From Kitasatospora aureofaciens (GTDB lineage: Bacteria; Actinomycetota; Actinomycetes; Streptomycetales; Streptomycetaceae): a DNA stretch of 64,000 nt. Where the stretch lies: assembly GCF_019192735.1 (NCBI RefSeq), contig NZ_JAHTKP010000004.1:186001-250000 (forward strand), in the 5' to 3' direction. The notes beneath the pieces are model-generated. The model did no database searches and had not been told where the DNA came from. It saw nothing but the letters and a program-made list of their open reading frames with translations. The position numbers and the translations under genes are program-made. Shown here piece after piece: positions 8,857 to 17,409 of this stretch (its first letter is position 1; every line of letters starts with the position of its first letter).

Positions 8857-9489
8857 TCAGACGCGCGGGGTGCCGACGTCGGAGATCGGGTTGCGGACGG
8901 CCTGGGCGAAGCCCTCCTTGCGGCCCTGGTAGGTCAGGTAGAGCACCCCGCCGTGGTGCTGGTGCCCGAGGTCGTCCACGGTGAGCACCCGCACACTGAC
9001 GCCGACCTTCGCCCGGACCGGGTTGAGGGCCTGGTCGAAGAACTCCTCGGTGACGGTGAACTCGGTGATCCGCACCGGCACCACCCGCCTGGGGCCGAGG
9101 ACGAGGACCAGCAGCGGCGACTCCATCGGCGCCACCTCGATCTGCCCGTTGCGCGCCAGGGCGTCCTCGTGCCGCAGCTGCTGCACGGTCGGGTACATGC
9201 TCAACTCCAGGGCGGAGAGCACCGGGTGGAGCCCGTCGGGGTACTTCTCGGGTGCGTCGGTGGCATCGAACTCGGCGTCGAACCGGAACTGCTCCTGGGC
9301 CGGACCCTTGAGCCGCAGCACCTCCAGGCGGTCGCCGGGCTCGTTGCCGATGCCCTGCGGGGTGAGCGTGCGGGTGAGGGTGTCGGGGTTGTACTGGAAC
9401 GGGATCGTGCGCAGTACGGTGCCCCGGTCGGGGTCGACGAGCACGAAGCCGCCGCGCACCGGGGTGAACGCCTCGGGGAACGCCGTCAC
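8857..9489 (-). CDS. CIS_tube-type protein, tube initiator at the baseplate (Afp7 N-terminal-like)
   Basis: This 210-aa protein starts at a GTG with a strong GGAGG upstream. It contains the sequence pattern of contractile-injection 'CIS_tube' proteins: FVLVDPDRGTVLRTIPFQYNP near the N-terminus, EQFRFDAEFDATD near residue 70, and a tube-like beta region with PLLVLVLGPRRVVPVRITEF. These proteins form the first tube layers above the hub and are fused to LysM in Afp7. It lies between the effector-like DUF4157 genes and the LysM gene. The identification rests on motifs and order; no structure could be checked. Confidence 0.8.
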   Translation of the reverse strand: MTAFPEAFTPVRGGFVLVDPDRGTVLRTIPFQYNPDTLTRTLTPQGIGNEPGDRLEVLRLKGPAQEQFRFDAEFDATDAPEKYPDGLHPVLSALELSMYPTVQQLRHEDALARNGQIEVAPMESPLLVLVLGPRRVVPVRITEFTVTEEFFDQALNPVRAKVGVSVRVLTVDDLGHQHHGGVLYLTYQGRKEGFAQAVRNPISDVGTPRV

Positions 9490-9526
9490 TTGGTGACCTC
9501 CATCGGGTTCGTCTCCGTCGCTCGCA

Positions 9527-11359
9527 TCAGAAGGACACCCCGGCTTCCAGGCCGATCCGGTACCAGCGCACCGGATCGGCCTCCAGGCGCGTCCCCGCGC
9601 CGACGTCCAGGCCGACGTCGATGGCGGTGCCGCCGCCGAACCGCGGGGTGTGGTAGCCCGCCCGCAGGCCGCCGCCGACGAACGGTGCCGCCGGGCGGTT
9701 GGTGCGCGCGCCGAACTCGGTGGCCGCCCCGAGTTCGCCGTACCCGCCGAGCTGGAACCCCTGATCCGCCGGACGGTAGCGGTAGCCGAGCCCGAAGCGG
9801 GCGCCGGCGAGGAAGGCGGAGGCGCTGCGGTAGTCCAGGGCGCTCAGCAGGGTCGCGTGGGCGCCGAGGAAGAACTGCCACTCGCGCGTGCGGTTGAGCT
9901 CCAGCCCGAGGTCGAGCCCGCCGGACACGGAGACGGCGCCGCCGCCGTAGGAGGCGTAGCCGGTGCCGAGGGAGATCCGGAACTCGGGGAGGACCGGGCG
10001 GCGGACCGGGCGCAGGACGGGATTGCACTGCGGCTGGCCGAGTTGGGTGAACACGGCGTGCAGGAAGACCGGGACGAAGGAGAAGTGCCGCTCGTGGAGG
10101 AGGAACCAGTTGCCGACGTCGAACTGGCTCGCCGAGAGCGACCAGTCGGTGCGGACGCGTTCGTCCCCCTTCTGCAGTGGGAAGTCCCGGCGCAGCTGCG
10201 CGTCGTCCTCGCGGTACTCGTCGGGGTGGCCCAGCACCATGTGGGTGGCCTCGTGCGCGAACGTCAGCCGGTCGGTGCTGCCCGAGAGCAGCAGCACCCG
10301 GCCGGCGCCGGGGGAGACGGAGGATCGGCCCCGGAGGTTGCTCACGACGATCGTGTAGTCCGGTGTCCCGCCGGTGACCCGGGTGACCTCGGCGACGATC
10401 GGGATCGGCGGACCGGCGCAGAGCCCCGTGCCGCCTTCGAGGACCACCTCGTACCAGCCGTTGAGCGCGCTGTTGCACGCGGTGATGTACTCGGTGGCGA
10501 CCCGCTCCACCAGCGTCGGGTCGACGGTGGCCGGGGCGGTCTGGCCGGGGCTGACGAGCTTGCCCGCAGCCGTGATGTCGGCGGGCGTCGCGCCCCGGAC
10601 GGCGACCTGGAGCGGCAGCGTCAGGCGGTGGTTCAGCGCGTCGTAGCGGACCCGGACGTGGCCGGTGTCCATGATCGGCACGTTGGCGGCCGGGTTGGCC
10701 CGGGCGCGGTCCGCGTCGGTCTGGTTGCGGTACTGGGTGCGGTCCACGCGGGCGTCGAAGACGAAGCCGTGGCTGGTGAGGCCGCCGGGTGCGATGGTGT
10801 CGACGATGACGGAGGTCCCGGTGGCCTGGCGGCGGATCACCCGGGCGGCGGGGGCCGCGGTGAAGGCGGCGGAATGGCCGGCCGTCACGCGGTCCGCGAC
10901 CCGCTCGGCCTCGTGCTCGGCGGGGTCGTTGGCGGCGCCGACCGTGAGCGGCGAGGTGGCCACGGCCGGGCCGGCGGCGCTCTGCTGCACGACGTGCGTC
11001 AGTTCGTGGGCCAGCAGCCGCCGCCCCTCGGCGGTGCCCGGCGCGTACCGGCCGGCGGCGAACACGATGTCCTGCCCGACGGTGTAGGCCCGCGCGCCGA
11101 CGGCTTGCGCCGAGGCGCCCGAAGCGGCGTCGGCATGCACGCGCACCTGGCTGAAGTCCCGGCCGAAGCGGGGCTCCAGCGCGGCGCGGGCACCGGAGTC
11201 GAGCGGGACGCCCGGGGTGCCGAGCACGTCGTGGACGGCCTGCGGCGCGTGCGCCGGGCCGGTGGAGGTGGCGAAGCGCCGCAGGTGGGTCTCGTCGGGC
11301 TCGCACGCGCAGCGGCGGAGGACGGGGCGCGGGGCGGGCGGTTCGGCCTGGGCGGTCAT
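9527..11359 (-). CDS. eCIS-core DUF4157 protein with second zincin motif and beta-barrel-like C-terminus; candidate effector
   Basis: This 610-aa protein starts at an ATG overlapping the upstream gene's stop (ATGA). Residues about 45-130 are the DUF4157 'eCIS core' zincin: RFGRDFSQVRVHADA, then YTVGQDIVFAAGRYAPGT, then HELTH at 118-122. A second zinc-site motif, HEATH (369-373) followed by GHPDEY (377-382), resembles metzincin-type HExxHxxGxxD sites. Residues about 459-610 are unusual: many short alternating Gly/aromatic strands (FRISLGTGYASYGGGAV, FLAGARFGLGYRYRP, GLEAGVSF) like an 8-10-stranded membrane beta-barrel, ending in Phe. No signal peptide is visible, in keeping with loading into an injection particle. 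DUF4157 proteins mark eCIS clusters and often carry toxin domains. The effector role is inference. Confidence 0.85.
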   Translation of the reverse strand: MTAQAEPPAPRPVLRRCACEPDETHLRRFATSTGPAHAPQAVHDVLGTPGVPLDSGARAALEPRFGRDFSQVRVHADAASGASAQAVGARAYTVGQDIVFAAGRYAPGTAEGRRLLAHELTHVVQQSAAGPAVATSPLTVGAANDPAEHEAERVADRVTAGHSAAFTAAPAARVIRRQATGTSVIVDTIAPGGLTSHGFVFDARVDRTQYRNQTDADRARANPAANVPIMDTGHVRVRYDALNHRLTLPLQVAVRGATPADITAAGKLVSPGQTAPATVDPTLVERVATEYITACNSALNGWYEVVLEGGTGLCAGPPIPIVAEVTRVTGGTPDYTIVVSNLRGRSSVSPGAGRVLLLSGSTDRLTFAHEATHMVLGHPDEYREDDAQLRRDFPLQKGDERVRTDWSLSASQFDVGNWFLLHERHFSFVPVFLHAVFTQLGQPQCNPVLRPVRRPVLPEFRISLGTGYASYGGGAVSVSGGLDLGLELNRTREWQFFLGAHATLLSALDYRSASAFLAGARFGLGYRYRPADQGFQLGGYGELGAATEFGARTNRPAAPFVGGGLRAGYHTPRFGGGTAIDVGLDVGAGTRLEADPVRWYRIGLEAGVSF

Positions 11360-13155
11360 GGCTGCCTCCCCGGAGCGGGCAGGTGGCGGGTGAAGTACGC
11401 GTACAGGTGCGGGCGCAGGAGCCGCAGAGTGTCCGGGTCGGTGACGTGGAGGGAGAACGCCTCGGCGTAGAACTCGCGCCAGTCGTGGTCGGCGTACGCG
11501 GTGATCCGGGCGCCGCCGTCCTGCCCTGCGGCGGTGCGGAACTCGTTTGCCTCGCGGGCGGGCAGCGCGTCGGTGAGCGTGCCGCCCTGAAAGCGGGCGC
11601 CGGACTCGGCGCGGGCCGTGCGAAGGGCCACCCGGGCGTCCGCGGCGGTCTGCGCACCGCGCAGCACCGCCCAGTCGACCGCGTGCCCGAGCTCGTGCGC
11701 GATGAGCCGCTGGAACCCGTTCGCCGTCCGGTCCGGGCCCTGGAAGGCGCGGAGCGACGGCGGGCGGAAGGCGCTGTCGGCGACCGCGACGGTGTGGTCC
11801 GCGAGCTGGTACCGCGCTTCGTGGCCGGGGATCGTGGGCACCCGGGCGAAGGTGATTCCGTCGATCCGCGCGAGGAGCTCCTCGGGGACGACGGCCAGAG
11901 CACCGAGCAGCTGGGCGAACTGGCCGTCGTCCGTCCAGCTCGCGTCCCGGCGGAAGTGGTGCCGGGCGAACACGTCCGTGCCGCCGGGCCCCGGTGCGGC
12001 CGCGTCCCGTTCCGGGCCGAGGGTGGCCAGGTGTTCGACCAGCACCTCCCGCCCGGTGGGCCGCCCCCGCTCGTCCTGGTGCTGGACCTGGGTGAAGCGG
12101 TAGGTGCCCTTCCCGCCGACGTCGAGCCGCAGCGTAGTGCTGCGGTTGACGGCCAGCAGCGGCGGCCTGCCGGTGACCAGGAAGCGCGCCAGGTTGGCCA
12201 GGCCCGCCCGCTGTCCGGTCGGCACGCCGGGTGCGACGGTGACGGTCGTGTGCGCCGGCAGGTCGGGGATGACCGCGTTCGGGTCGAACACGTTCGCGAG
12301 CCCGTCGATGGTGAGGTCGCTGGTGTCCACCTGGACCCGGGCCCGCTCCGCCTGCGGAACGGCGTCCAGCAGCTCGTTGCGGCGCGGGTCCGGGCGCGCC
12401 GTGGGCCAGGCCCACGCATGGATCAGCTGTTGGTGCCGCAGGTACAACTCGTCGGCGGACGGCCCGGACGGCCCGGACGGCCCGGACGGCCCGGACGGCC
12501 CGGACGGCCCGGACGGCGTGGCGCCCGCAGCGGTGAGCAGGGCGCGGACGGCGTCCCGGTAGGCGGCGCGCAGGTCGGCGGTGAGCGCCTGGTCGCCGCC
12601 GAGCGCGGCGGTGATCGTGGTGGCCGCGTCGTCGCGGATCCGGAGGTAGGCCGTCAACCGCCCCGGGACAGCGCCGGGTTCGACCCGTACCAGCGGGCGC
12701 GGGCCGTGGGCGGCGTCCGGCAGGCCCGGTTGCCCGTGGAACTCGGCGGAGCCGCGCAGCCAGCCGATCGCCGACTCCACGTAGCTGCGCCGGTCGGTCT
12801 GCGGCGGGGTGACCACCTGCCCGGCCGGCTGGCGGGCGAGCCGGGGGCCGGTGGTGCGCTGTTCGACGACGTGGCCGAGCTCGTGGGCGAGCAGCCGCTC
12901 GCCGTGCTCGGTGTCCGGGGCGAAGCCGCCGGCGGCGAAGACGATGTCGTGGTCGACGGTGAAGGCCTGGGCGTCGATCGCGCGGGCCTCCCGGTCGGCT
13001 GCGGCGTCGGTGTGGACGCGGACCTCGCTGAAGTCCTGGCCGAAGGCCGCCCCCATCCGATCCGCGGCCTGCGCGGGAAGCGGGGCTCCGGCGGTCCCGG
13101 CCTTCTCCGGGGCGCGACCGGCGGGCCGGCGTTCGGGCAGGTGCTCAGTGCCCAT
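11356..13155 (-). CDS. eCIS-core DUF4157 protein with ATLF-like second zincin motif; candidate effector
   Basis: This 599-aa protein begins MGTEHLPERR at 13155, 11 nt inside the preceding small gene. The DUF4157 zincin core spans about residues 25-105 (FGQDFSEVRVHTDA, then HELGH at 91-95). A low-complexity GPS linker (about 213-233) separates it from a C-terminal part with a second HELGH (487-491, context IAHELGHAVDW) and, some 70 residues later, EFYAEAF (561-567), which could supply the third zinc ligand. That HELGHxxD...E(F)xAExF layout resembles the lethal-factor (ATLF-like) peptidase fold; this is motif similarity only. It has no signal peptide. It is a paired neighbour of the second DUF4157 gene, with which it overlaps by 4 nt. 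Confidence 0.85.
   Translation of the reverse strand: MGTEHLPERRPAGRAPEKAGTAGAPLPAQAADRMGAAFGQDFSEVRVHTDAAADREARAIDAQAFTVDHDIVFAAGGFAPDTEHGERLLAHELGHVVEQRTTGPRLARQPAGQVVTPPQTDRRSYVESAIGWLRGSAEFHGQPGLPDAAHGPRPLVRVEPGAVPGRLTAYLRIRDDAATTITAALGGDQALTADLRAAYRDAVRALLTAAGATPSGPSGPSGPSGPSGPSGPSADELYLRHQQLIHAWAWPTARPDPRRNELLDAVPQAERARVQVDTSDLTIDGLANVFDPNAVIPDLPAHTTVTVAPGVPTGQRAGLANLARFLVTGRPPLLAVNRSTTLRLDVGGKGTYRFTQVQHQDERGRPTGREVLVEHLATLGPERDAAAPGPGGTDVFARHHFRRDASWTDDGQFAQLLGALAVVPEELLARIDGITFARVPTIPGHEARYQLADHTVAVADSAFRPPSLRAFQGPDRTANGFQRLIAHELGHAVDWAVLRGAQTAADARVALRTARAESGARFQGGTLTDALPAREANEFRTAAGQDGGARITAYADHDWREFYAEAFSLHVTDPDTLRLLRPHLYAYFTRHLPAPGRQP
12456..12516 (-). repeat. 9-bp tandem repeat encoding a Gly-Pro-Ser linker
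   Basis: About six and a half copies of CCCGGACGG lie head to tail. On the coding strand they encode a collagen-like GPS tripeptide run inside the first DUF4157 protein. The array is in frame, so changes in copy number alter only linker length. Confidence 0.9.
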
Positions 13156-13387
13156 CGCGCACCGCCCGGTAGACGGACGCGGCGAGGTCGCGGCCGGTCG
13201 TCGCCGCAGGGCCGACGCTGACCTCGGGGCCGCGCCGCAGGTGTGCCCGTCCCGGCCGCCAGTCCGCCGCCGGCGCCGATGCGAGCAGCCTGGCCAGCTC
13301 GGACCGCAGGGCGTCGGCGATCTCGCCGGGGTCCCCGTCGACACCGTCCAGGACCAGGTGGTCGATGTGCAGCTCGATGCTCGTCAC
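13145..13387 (-). CDS. Small conserved eCIS-cluster protein, function unknown
   Basis: This 80-aa protein starts with GTG at 13387, overlapping the AAA+ ATPase stop (GTGA), and ends 11 nt inside the next gene. It begins VTSIELHIDHLVLDGVDGD and continues with a helical EIADALRSELARLL segment and a basic RPGRAHLRRG stretch. I do not recognise a domain. Similar small acidic proteins sit between the ATPase and the DUF4157 genes in actinobacterial injection clusters. A chaperone or adaptor for the following effector-like proteins is conceivable, but nothing in the sequence proves it. The real frame was separated from a longer shadow frame by this coupling. Confidence 0.75.
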   Translation of the reverse strand: MTSIELHIDHLVLDGVDGDPGEIADALRSELARLLASAPAADWRPGRAHLRRGPEVSVGPAATTGRDLAASVYRAVRDGH

Positions 13388-15387
13388 GAGGAAGCCCCCT
13401 CCCAGCGGAAGTCCCGTTTGGTCATGGGGAGTTCGAGCTTCTCGAACTCGCTGCGGGCGGCCGCCAGCACGTGCGGCATGCCGATCGGTGTGCCCGCCGA
13501 GGCGGCGAGGAAGGCCGCGTTGACCGCGATGTTGCGGATCATGCCGCCGCTGGCCTGGAGCCGCGCGAGCCGGTCGAGATCGAGGTCGTCGCGCGGCGCG
13601 GCGGGCGGGAAGGCCTTCGCCCAGATCGTGCGGCGCAGCTCGGGGCCGGGGAACTCGAACTCGACGACGAACCGCAGCCGCCGCAGGAACGCCCCGTCCA
13701 GCGCCGAGCGCAGGTTGGTGGCCAGCACGGCCAGGCCCCGGTAGCCCTCCATGCGCTGGAGCAGGTAGTCGACCTCGATGTTGGCGTACCGGTCGTGCGC
13801 GTCGCGGACCTCGCTGCGCTTGCCGAACAGCGCGTCCGCCTCGTCGAAGAACAGCAGCGCGCCGCCGTCCTCGGCCGCGTCGAACAGGCGGCGCAGGTTC
13901 TTCTCCGTCTCGCCGATGTACTTGCTGACGACGGCGGACAGGTCGATCCGGTAGAGGTCGAGCCGCAGGTGGTGGGCGAGCACCTCGGCGGCCATCGTCT
14001 TGCCGGAGCCGCTCGGCCCGGCGAACAGGGCGCCCACGCCGAGCCCCCGGGTGATGCGCGCGCCGAAGCCCCAGGCCTCGTGGACGGTGGTGCGGTGCGC
14101 GACCTGGTCGGCGATCCGCTCCAGCGCCCGGCGGGCGTCCGCGGGCAGCACGATGTCGTCCCAGCTCACCTTCGGCTCCAGGCGCTGCGCGAGGGCGTCC
14201 AGCCGGGGCCGGGTGCGGATCCGGCAGGCCCGCCAGGCGCCGGCCGGGTCGCCGTCGGCGGTGGCGGCGGCCTCCCGGATGGCGGGCAGGGCCAGCCCGA
14301 ACTGGGCGGCGAGCGCGTCCGCGTCCGGCCCCGGGCCGTAGAACTCCCGCCAGGCGCGGGCGCGTTCGGCCGGGGTGGGCGGCGCGACGTCGAGCAGCTG
14401 CGCGCCACCCTCCGGGTCGGGGCGGCCCTCCCGGACGGCGAGCAGCCGGGCGCCGCCGGTGCGGGCGAGGAACCGGCCGGGCAGGGGGTCGGCGGGGTCG
14501 GCGTCCTCGGCGTCGAGGTAGAGCGCGAGCGGCAGCAGCGCGGCCTCGCGCCGCCACAGCCGGGCCAGGTGGTCGAGTTCGGCCGGTTCGGCGGGCAGCA
14601 GCGCGGCGGGCAGTCGGCAGGCGAGCAGTCCGCGCTCCGCCGCCGCCCGGGCGGCGACCAGCCGCTTGCCGGGCCCGTCGGGGCCGACGAGCTGGACGAC
14701 GGGTGCGCCGGGCCGCCGCCAGGCGCGGGCGAGCTCGTCGGCGACGGCCTGCTGGGAGGGCGGCAGGTCCGCCGGGGAGCCGGGGGTGAGGCGTTCGACC
14801 AGCGGGGCGAGTCGGTCGTCGAGGTCGTTCAGGCCCTTGACGTGGTGGACGATCCGCTCGTCGGCGCGCAGGGCGCTGCCGACCAGGCTCTGGCCGGGGT
14901 GCCGGGCGAGCTCGACCAGCCGCCAGTACCGCAGGCCGCCCTGCGGGGAGACCACCTCCCAGGCGGGGTCGGGGAGGGCGGTGAGGGCCAGGCCGAAGGT
15001 GGGGTAGGTCATGCGCTCGTCGCCGTGGGCGAGGGCGTACAGGCGGGTGATGGACGGGTCCAACTCGACGGCCACGCAGAGGAGGAGGGTGTCGCGCTCG
15101 AAGCGGGAGAGGCCGAGGCGGTCGGCGAGTTCGGCGAGGGGCGGGGTCGCCTCGGCTTCGGCTGCGCGTACGGCCTCGGTGGCATCGGTGATGTGACGAT
15201 CAGTCACTTTCGATTCTCTGTTGGTAACTTGCGGCGGTGCCTCGGTTCGACGGAAGCCTCGGGGACGGGTGGCCGCGGGCTGCGGGGGCGTCGGACTCTC
15301 CGCGATCGCCCGTCGCAGCACCAGGCGCAGCCAGGCCAGCGACGCGGCGAGGAACCGGCCGTTGGCGGCCTCCCTCTGCTCGGTCAT
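13384..15387 (-). CDS. AAA+ ATPase of contractile injection system (Afp15-type)
   Basis: This 667-aa protein has an intact C-terminal AAA+ module: Walker A GPSGSGKT (457-464), Walker B LLFFDEAD (511-518), sensor region VLATNLRSALDGAFLRRLRF (554-573). The N-terminal half has a degenerate P-loop (GPDGPGKR, about 235-242) and a LALYLDAED Walker-B-like remnant, consistent with an inactive first ATPase domain. The extreme N-terminus (FLAASLAWLRLVLRRAI) is typical of the family. ATPases of this type are conserved in eCIS clusters and are thought to act in particle assembly or cargo handling. The start is the ATG coupled (ATGA) to the tail-terminator stop. Confidence 0.92.
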   Translation of the reverse strand: MTEQREAANGRFLAASLAWLRLVLRRAIAESPTPPQPAATRPRGFRRTEAPPQVTNRESKVTDRHITDATEAVRAAEAEATPPLAELADRLGLSRFERDTLLLCVAVELDPSITRLYALAHGDERMTYPTFGLALTALPDPAWEVVSPQGGLRYWRLVELARHPGQSLVGSALRADERIVHHVKGLNDLDDRLAPLVERLTPGSPADLPPSQQAVADELARAWRRPGAPVVQLVGPDGPGKRLVAARAAAERGLLACRLPAALLPAEPAELDHLARLWRREAALLPLALYLDAEDADPADPLPGRFLARTGGARLLAVREGRPDPEGGAQLLDVAPPTPAERARAWREFYGPGPDADALAAQFGLALPAIREAAATADGDPAGAWRACRIRTRPRLDALAQRLEPKVSWDDIVLPADARRALERIADQVAHRTTVHEAWGFGARITRGLGVGALFAGPSGSGKTMAAEVLAHHLRLDLYRIDLSAVVSKYIGETEKNLRRLFDAAEDGGALLFFDEADALFGKRSEVRDAHDRYANIEVDYLLQRMEGYRGLAVLATNLRSALDGAFLRRLRFVVEFEFPGPELRRTIWAKAFPPAAPRDDLDLDRLARLQASGGMIRNIAVNAAFLAASAGTPIGMPHVLAAARSEFEKLELPMTKRDFRWEGASS

Positions 15388-16619
15388 GTCACCGTCACCG
15401 CCTGGGTCGGGTCGAACACCGGCCGGGGGCCCGAGCGGTCGACCAGCAGGCTGTCCACGCCCGCCACCCGCAGCCGCACCAGGTGCCGGCCGGTGGCCGC
15501 GTGCGGCACCGTGAACCGGGGGTGGTCCGGCGGCCGGGGCGCGCCGTGACCGGGCAGGTCGGGCGGGATCGCGCGGCCGTCGAAGATCAGCAGCACCGGC
15601 TGGCCGGGCAGCGCGGCGGGGGAGTACCGCAGCTCGATCACCGCGCTGCCGTCGGTGGTCCGGGGCACCTGCGCGGGCAGGTGAGTGATCCGGGGTGCGA
15701 CCGCGAGCGGGACCTCGTTGGTGACCGTCACGACCTGCCGGGACACCCCGCCCTCGGTGACCTGCCGGGTCAGGGCGAGCCCGGCCGACCAGAGCCCGGC
15801 CGGGGTCCCGGCGGGGACGGTGAACCGTGCCTCGCCATCGGTGAGCGACCCCGGCGCCAGCGGCACCACGACCGGGGCCGGCAGCATCGGATGGTTCAGC
15901 CGGGCCTCGGCGGACCGGGCCGTCAGGCCGCCGCCGCGCAGCACGACCCGATCGCCGGGCCGGACCGCGGGCTGCCCGTCCGGCGGCACGGCCCCGGCCA
16001 GGGCCGGCAGCCCGAGCGGCAGCCCGGCCTGCGCGGTTGGACCGCGGTCGTCCGGCCCCCGGCTGAGCACCGGCACCGGCGCGGCGGGCGGGCGGTGGCC
16101 GTCGATCAGCACCGCGCTCACCTCGTAGGCCACCGACATCCGGTACGGCGTCTGGAACGCCGTCCAGAGCGAGTAGATGTCCTTCTCTCCGAACGGCTGC
16201 CACGTGATCCTGATGCGGTCCAGCTGCTTGGCGACGTCGCTCTCGGGTGCGAACGCGGCCAGTTCGCTGCGCTGCAGCACCGGGTTGTCGTGCAGGACGC
16301 GGACGGCCCGGGCGAGCAGCCGGTGCGCGTCGAGGCCGGGGTCGCGCTTGACGAACGGCGTGACGAGGTAGTGCAGCACGAGCGGGAACGGCGGGCCGCC
16401 GCTCTCGCCCGGCGCCAGGTCGAGCCGGTCGGCGTTGCGCAGGGAGCCGTCGACGTCGGCCTGGAAGAGGTAGACGTTGACGAGCTTGTCCCGGGTGCCG
16501 TCGGCGAGTTCGTCGAGCGGCCGGGTGTCCACGCCCGCCCCGGGGACGTCGGCGAGGGCGTGGAGGATGAGGCCGCTGAGGGTCTTGGTGACGGCGGCGA
16601 TCGCCTCCTCGTCGCTCAT
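15384..16619 (-). CDS. DUF4255/Pvc16-type tail terminator (Afp16-like) with extra C-terminal domain
   Basis: Residues 1-180 of this 411-aa protein match the DUF4255 (Pvc16 N-terminal) pattern: an N-terminal helix with VTKTLSGLILHAL, then NVYLFQADVDGSLRNADR, PFPLVLHYLVTPF and WQPFGEKDIYSLWTAFQTPYRMSVAYEVSAVLID. This subunit caps the tube and sheath and sets their final length. After about residue 200 comes an added beta-rich region with RPGDRVVLRGGGL and paired strands, like IPT/Ig-type domains. Such extensions are common in long actinobacterial DUF4255 proteins. The stop is coupled to the ATPase start. Confidence 0.9.
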   Translation of the reverse strand: MSDEEAIAAVTKTLSGLILHALADVPGAGVDTRPLDELADGTRDKLVNVYLFQADVDGSLRNADRLDLAPGESGGPPFPLVLHYLVTPFVKRDPGLDAHRLLARAVRVLHDNPVLQRSELAAFAPESDVAKQLDRIRITWQPFGEKDIYSLWTAFQTPYRMSVAYEVSAVLIDGHRPPAAPVPVLSRGPDDRGPTAQAGLPLGLPALAGAVPPDGQPAVRPGDRVVLRGGGLTARSAEARLNHPMLPAPVVVPLAPGSLTDGEARFTVPAGTPAGLWSAGLALTRQVTEGGVSRQVVTVTNEVPLAVAPRITHLPAQVPRTTDGSAVIELRYSPAALPGQPVLLIFDGRAIPPDLPGHGAPRPPDHPRFTVPHAATGRHLVRLRVAGVDSLLVDRSGPRPVFDPTQAVTVT

Positions 16620-16671
16620 GCGCCGGCCTCGCTTTGCACGCGCCGTTCGATGGGTCGCTCGCTGTGCTCGC

Positions 16672-17409
16672 TCATCGGCCCTCCCCTTGCGCGCGGGTGC
16701 GGAGGTAGTCCTCCAGGCTCATCGAGGGCCGCCGCTCGGGCAGTTTGCGCGGCGGCGGCACGGGGGCCTCGCGCTGCGCCCGGACCTCGACGCGGCCGAT
16801 GGTGATGTGCACGCTCGGCGCGGCGGCGCGCTCGCGCCGGGGTGTGGGCGGCGGGGTGGCGGGGTGCGGTGGGGCCGAGTGCTGTGCCCGGATGGGGTGG
16901 GAGGCGGCTGGCGTCGGCGCGTCCGTACCGGCCGGCTCGACGGGCGTGGCGTGCTCCTCCGGCACCTCGGGCAGGCCGGCCGTTCCGCCCGTCAGCGGCG
17001 GCAAGTCGTCCTCGGCGTACGGCCCCCGCCGGGGCTTCGGCAGGGCGACGGTCTCCTGCTGCCGTTCGGGCACAGGCTCTCCCGGCGTTCCGGCTCCCTC
17101 CTTCGCTACGGACTCCCGTCCCCGTAGGGCCGTCCCGTCCTGCACCGGACGCTCCGCCGGCGAGGCCTCGGCGCGAATCGGTGGCGCATCAGACGCCGCC
17201 CGACGTTCGGCCGCCCCAGCCGGGCCCGCCAGCTGCGGCACTTCGACGGCCCAGGACAGGCCGTCCGCTCCACCCGTCAGCGATGTCAACTCGCCTTCGG
17301 CGTACCGCATTCGCCCCCGCCGGGGCTCGAAGATCGACCCGATCAGCGGCCGGATCGGCGGTGCGCCCGCGTCGGTGTGGCCGAGCAGGCGGCTCACGAA
17401 ATCGGTCAT
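16672..17409 (-). CDS. Proline-rich conserved eCIS-cluster protein, function unknown
   Basis: This 245-aa protein starts at an ATG overlapping the stop of the gp51-like gene. The N-terminus (MTDFVSRLLGHTD, then PPIRPLIGSIFEPRRG) and the C-terminus (SVHITIGRVEVRA, then SMSLEDYLRTR) look conserved, and both are joined by a long disordered Pro/Ala/Glu-rich middle of about 150 residues. The middle contains two similar blocks (YAEGELTSLTGGADGL and YAEDDLPPLTGGTAGL), an internal duplication. Proteins with the IGRVEVRA...SLEDYL ending accompany the gp51-like and DUF4255 genes in such clusters. It could be a scaffold or length-control partner. I can assign no function. Confidence 0.75.
   Translation of the reverse strand: MTDFVSRLLGHTDAGAPPIRPLIGSIFEPRRGRMRYAEGELTSLTGGADGLSWAVEVPQLAGPAGAAERRAASDAPPIRAEASPAERPVQDGTALRGRESVAKEGAGTPGEPVPERQQETVALPKPRRGPYAEDDLPPLTGGTAGLPEVPEEHATPVEPAGTDAPTPAASHPIRAQHSAPPHPATPPPTPRRERAAAPSVHITIGRVEVRAQREAPVPPPRKLPERRPSMSLEDYLRTRAQGEGR

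Noticed and set aside
12456..12516. CRISPR-like regularity in short repeats (GPS array and other tandem repeats)
   Set aside because: Units of 9-24 bp without spacers, mostly in frame inside genes. They are not CRISPR repeats.
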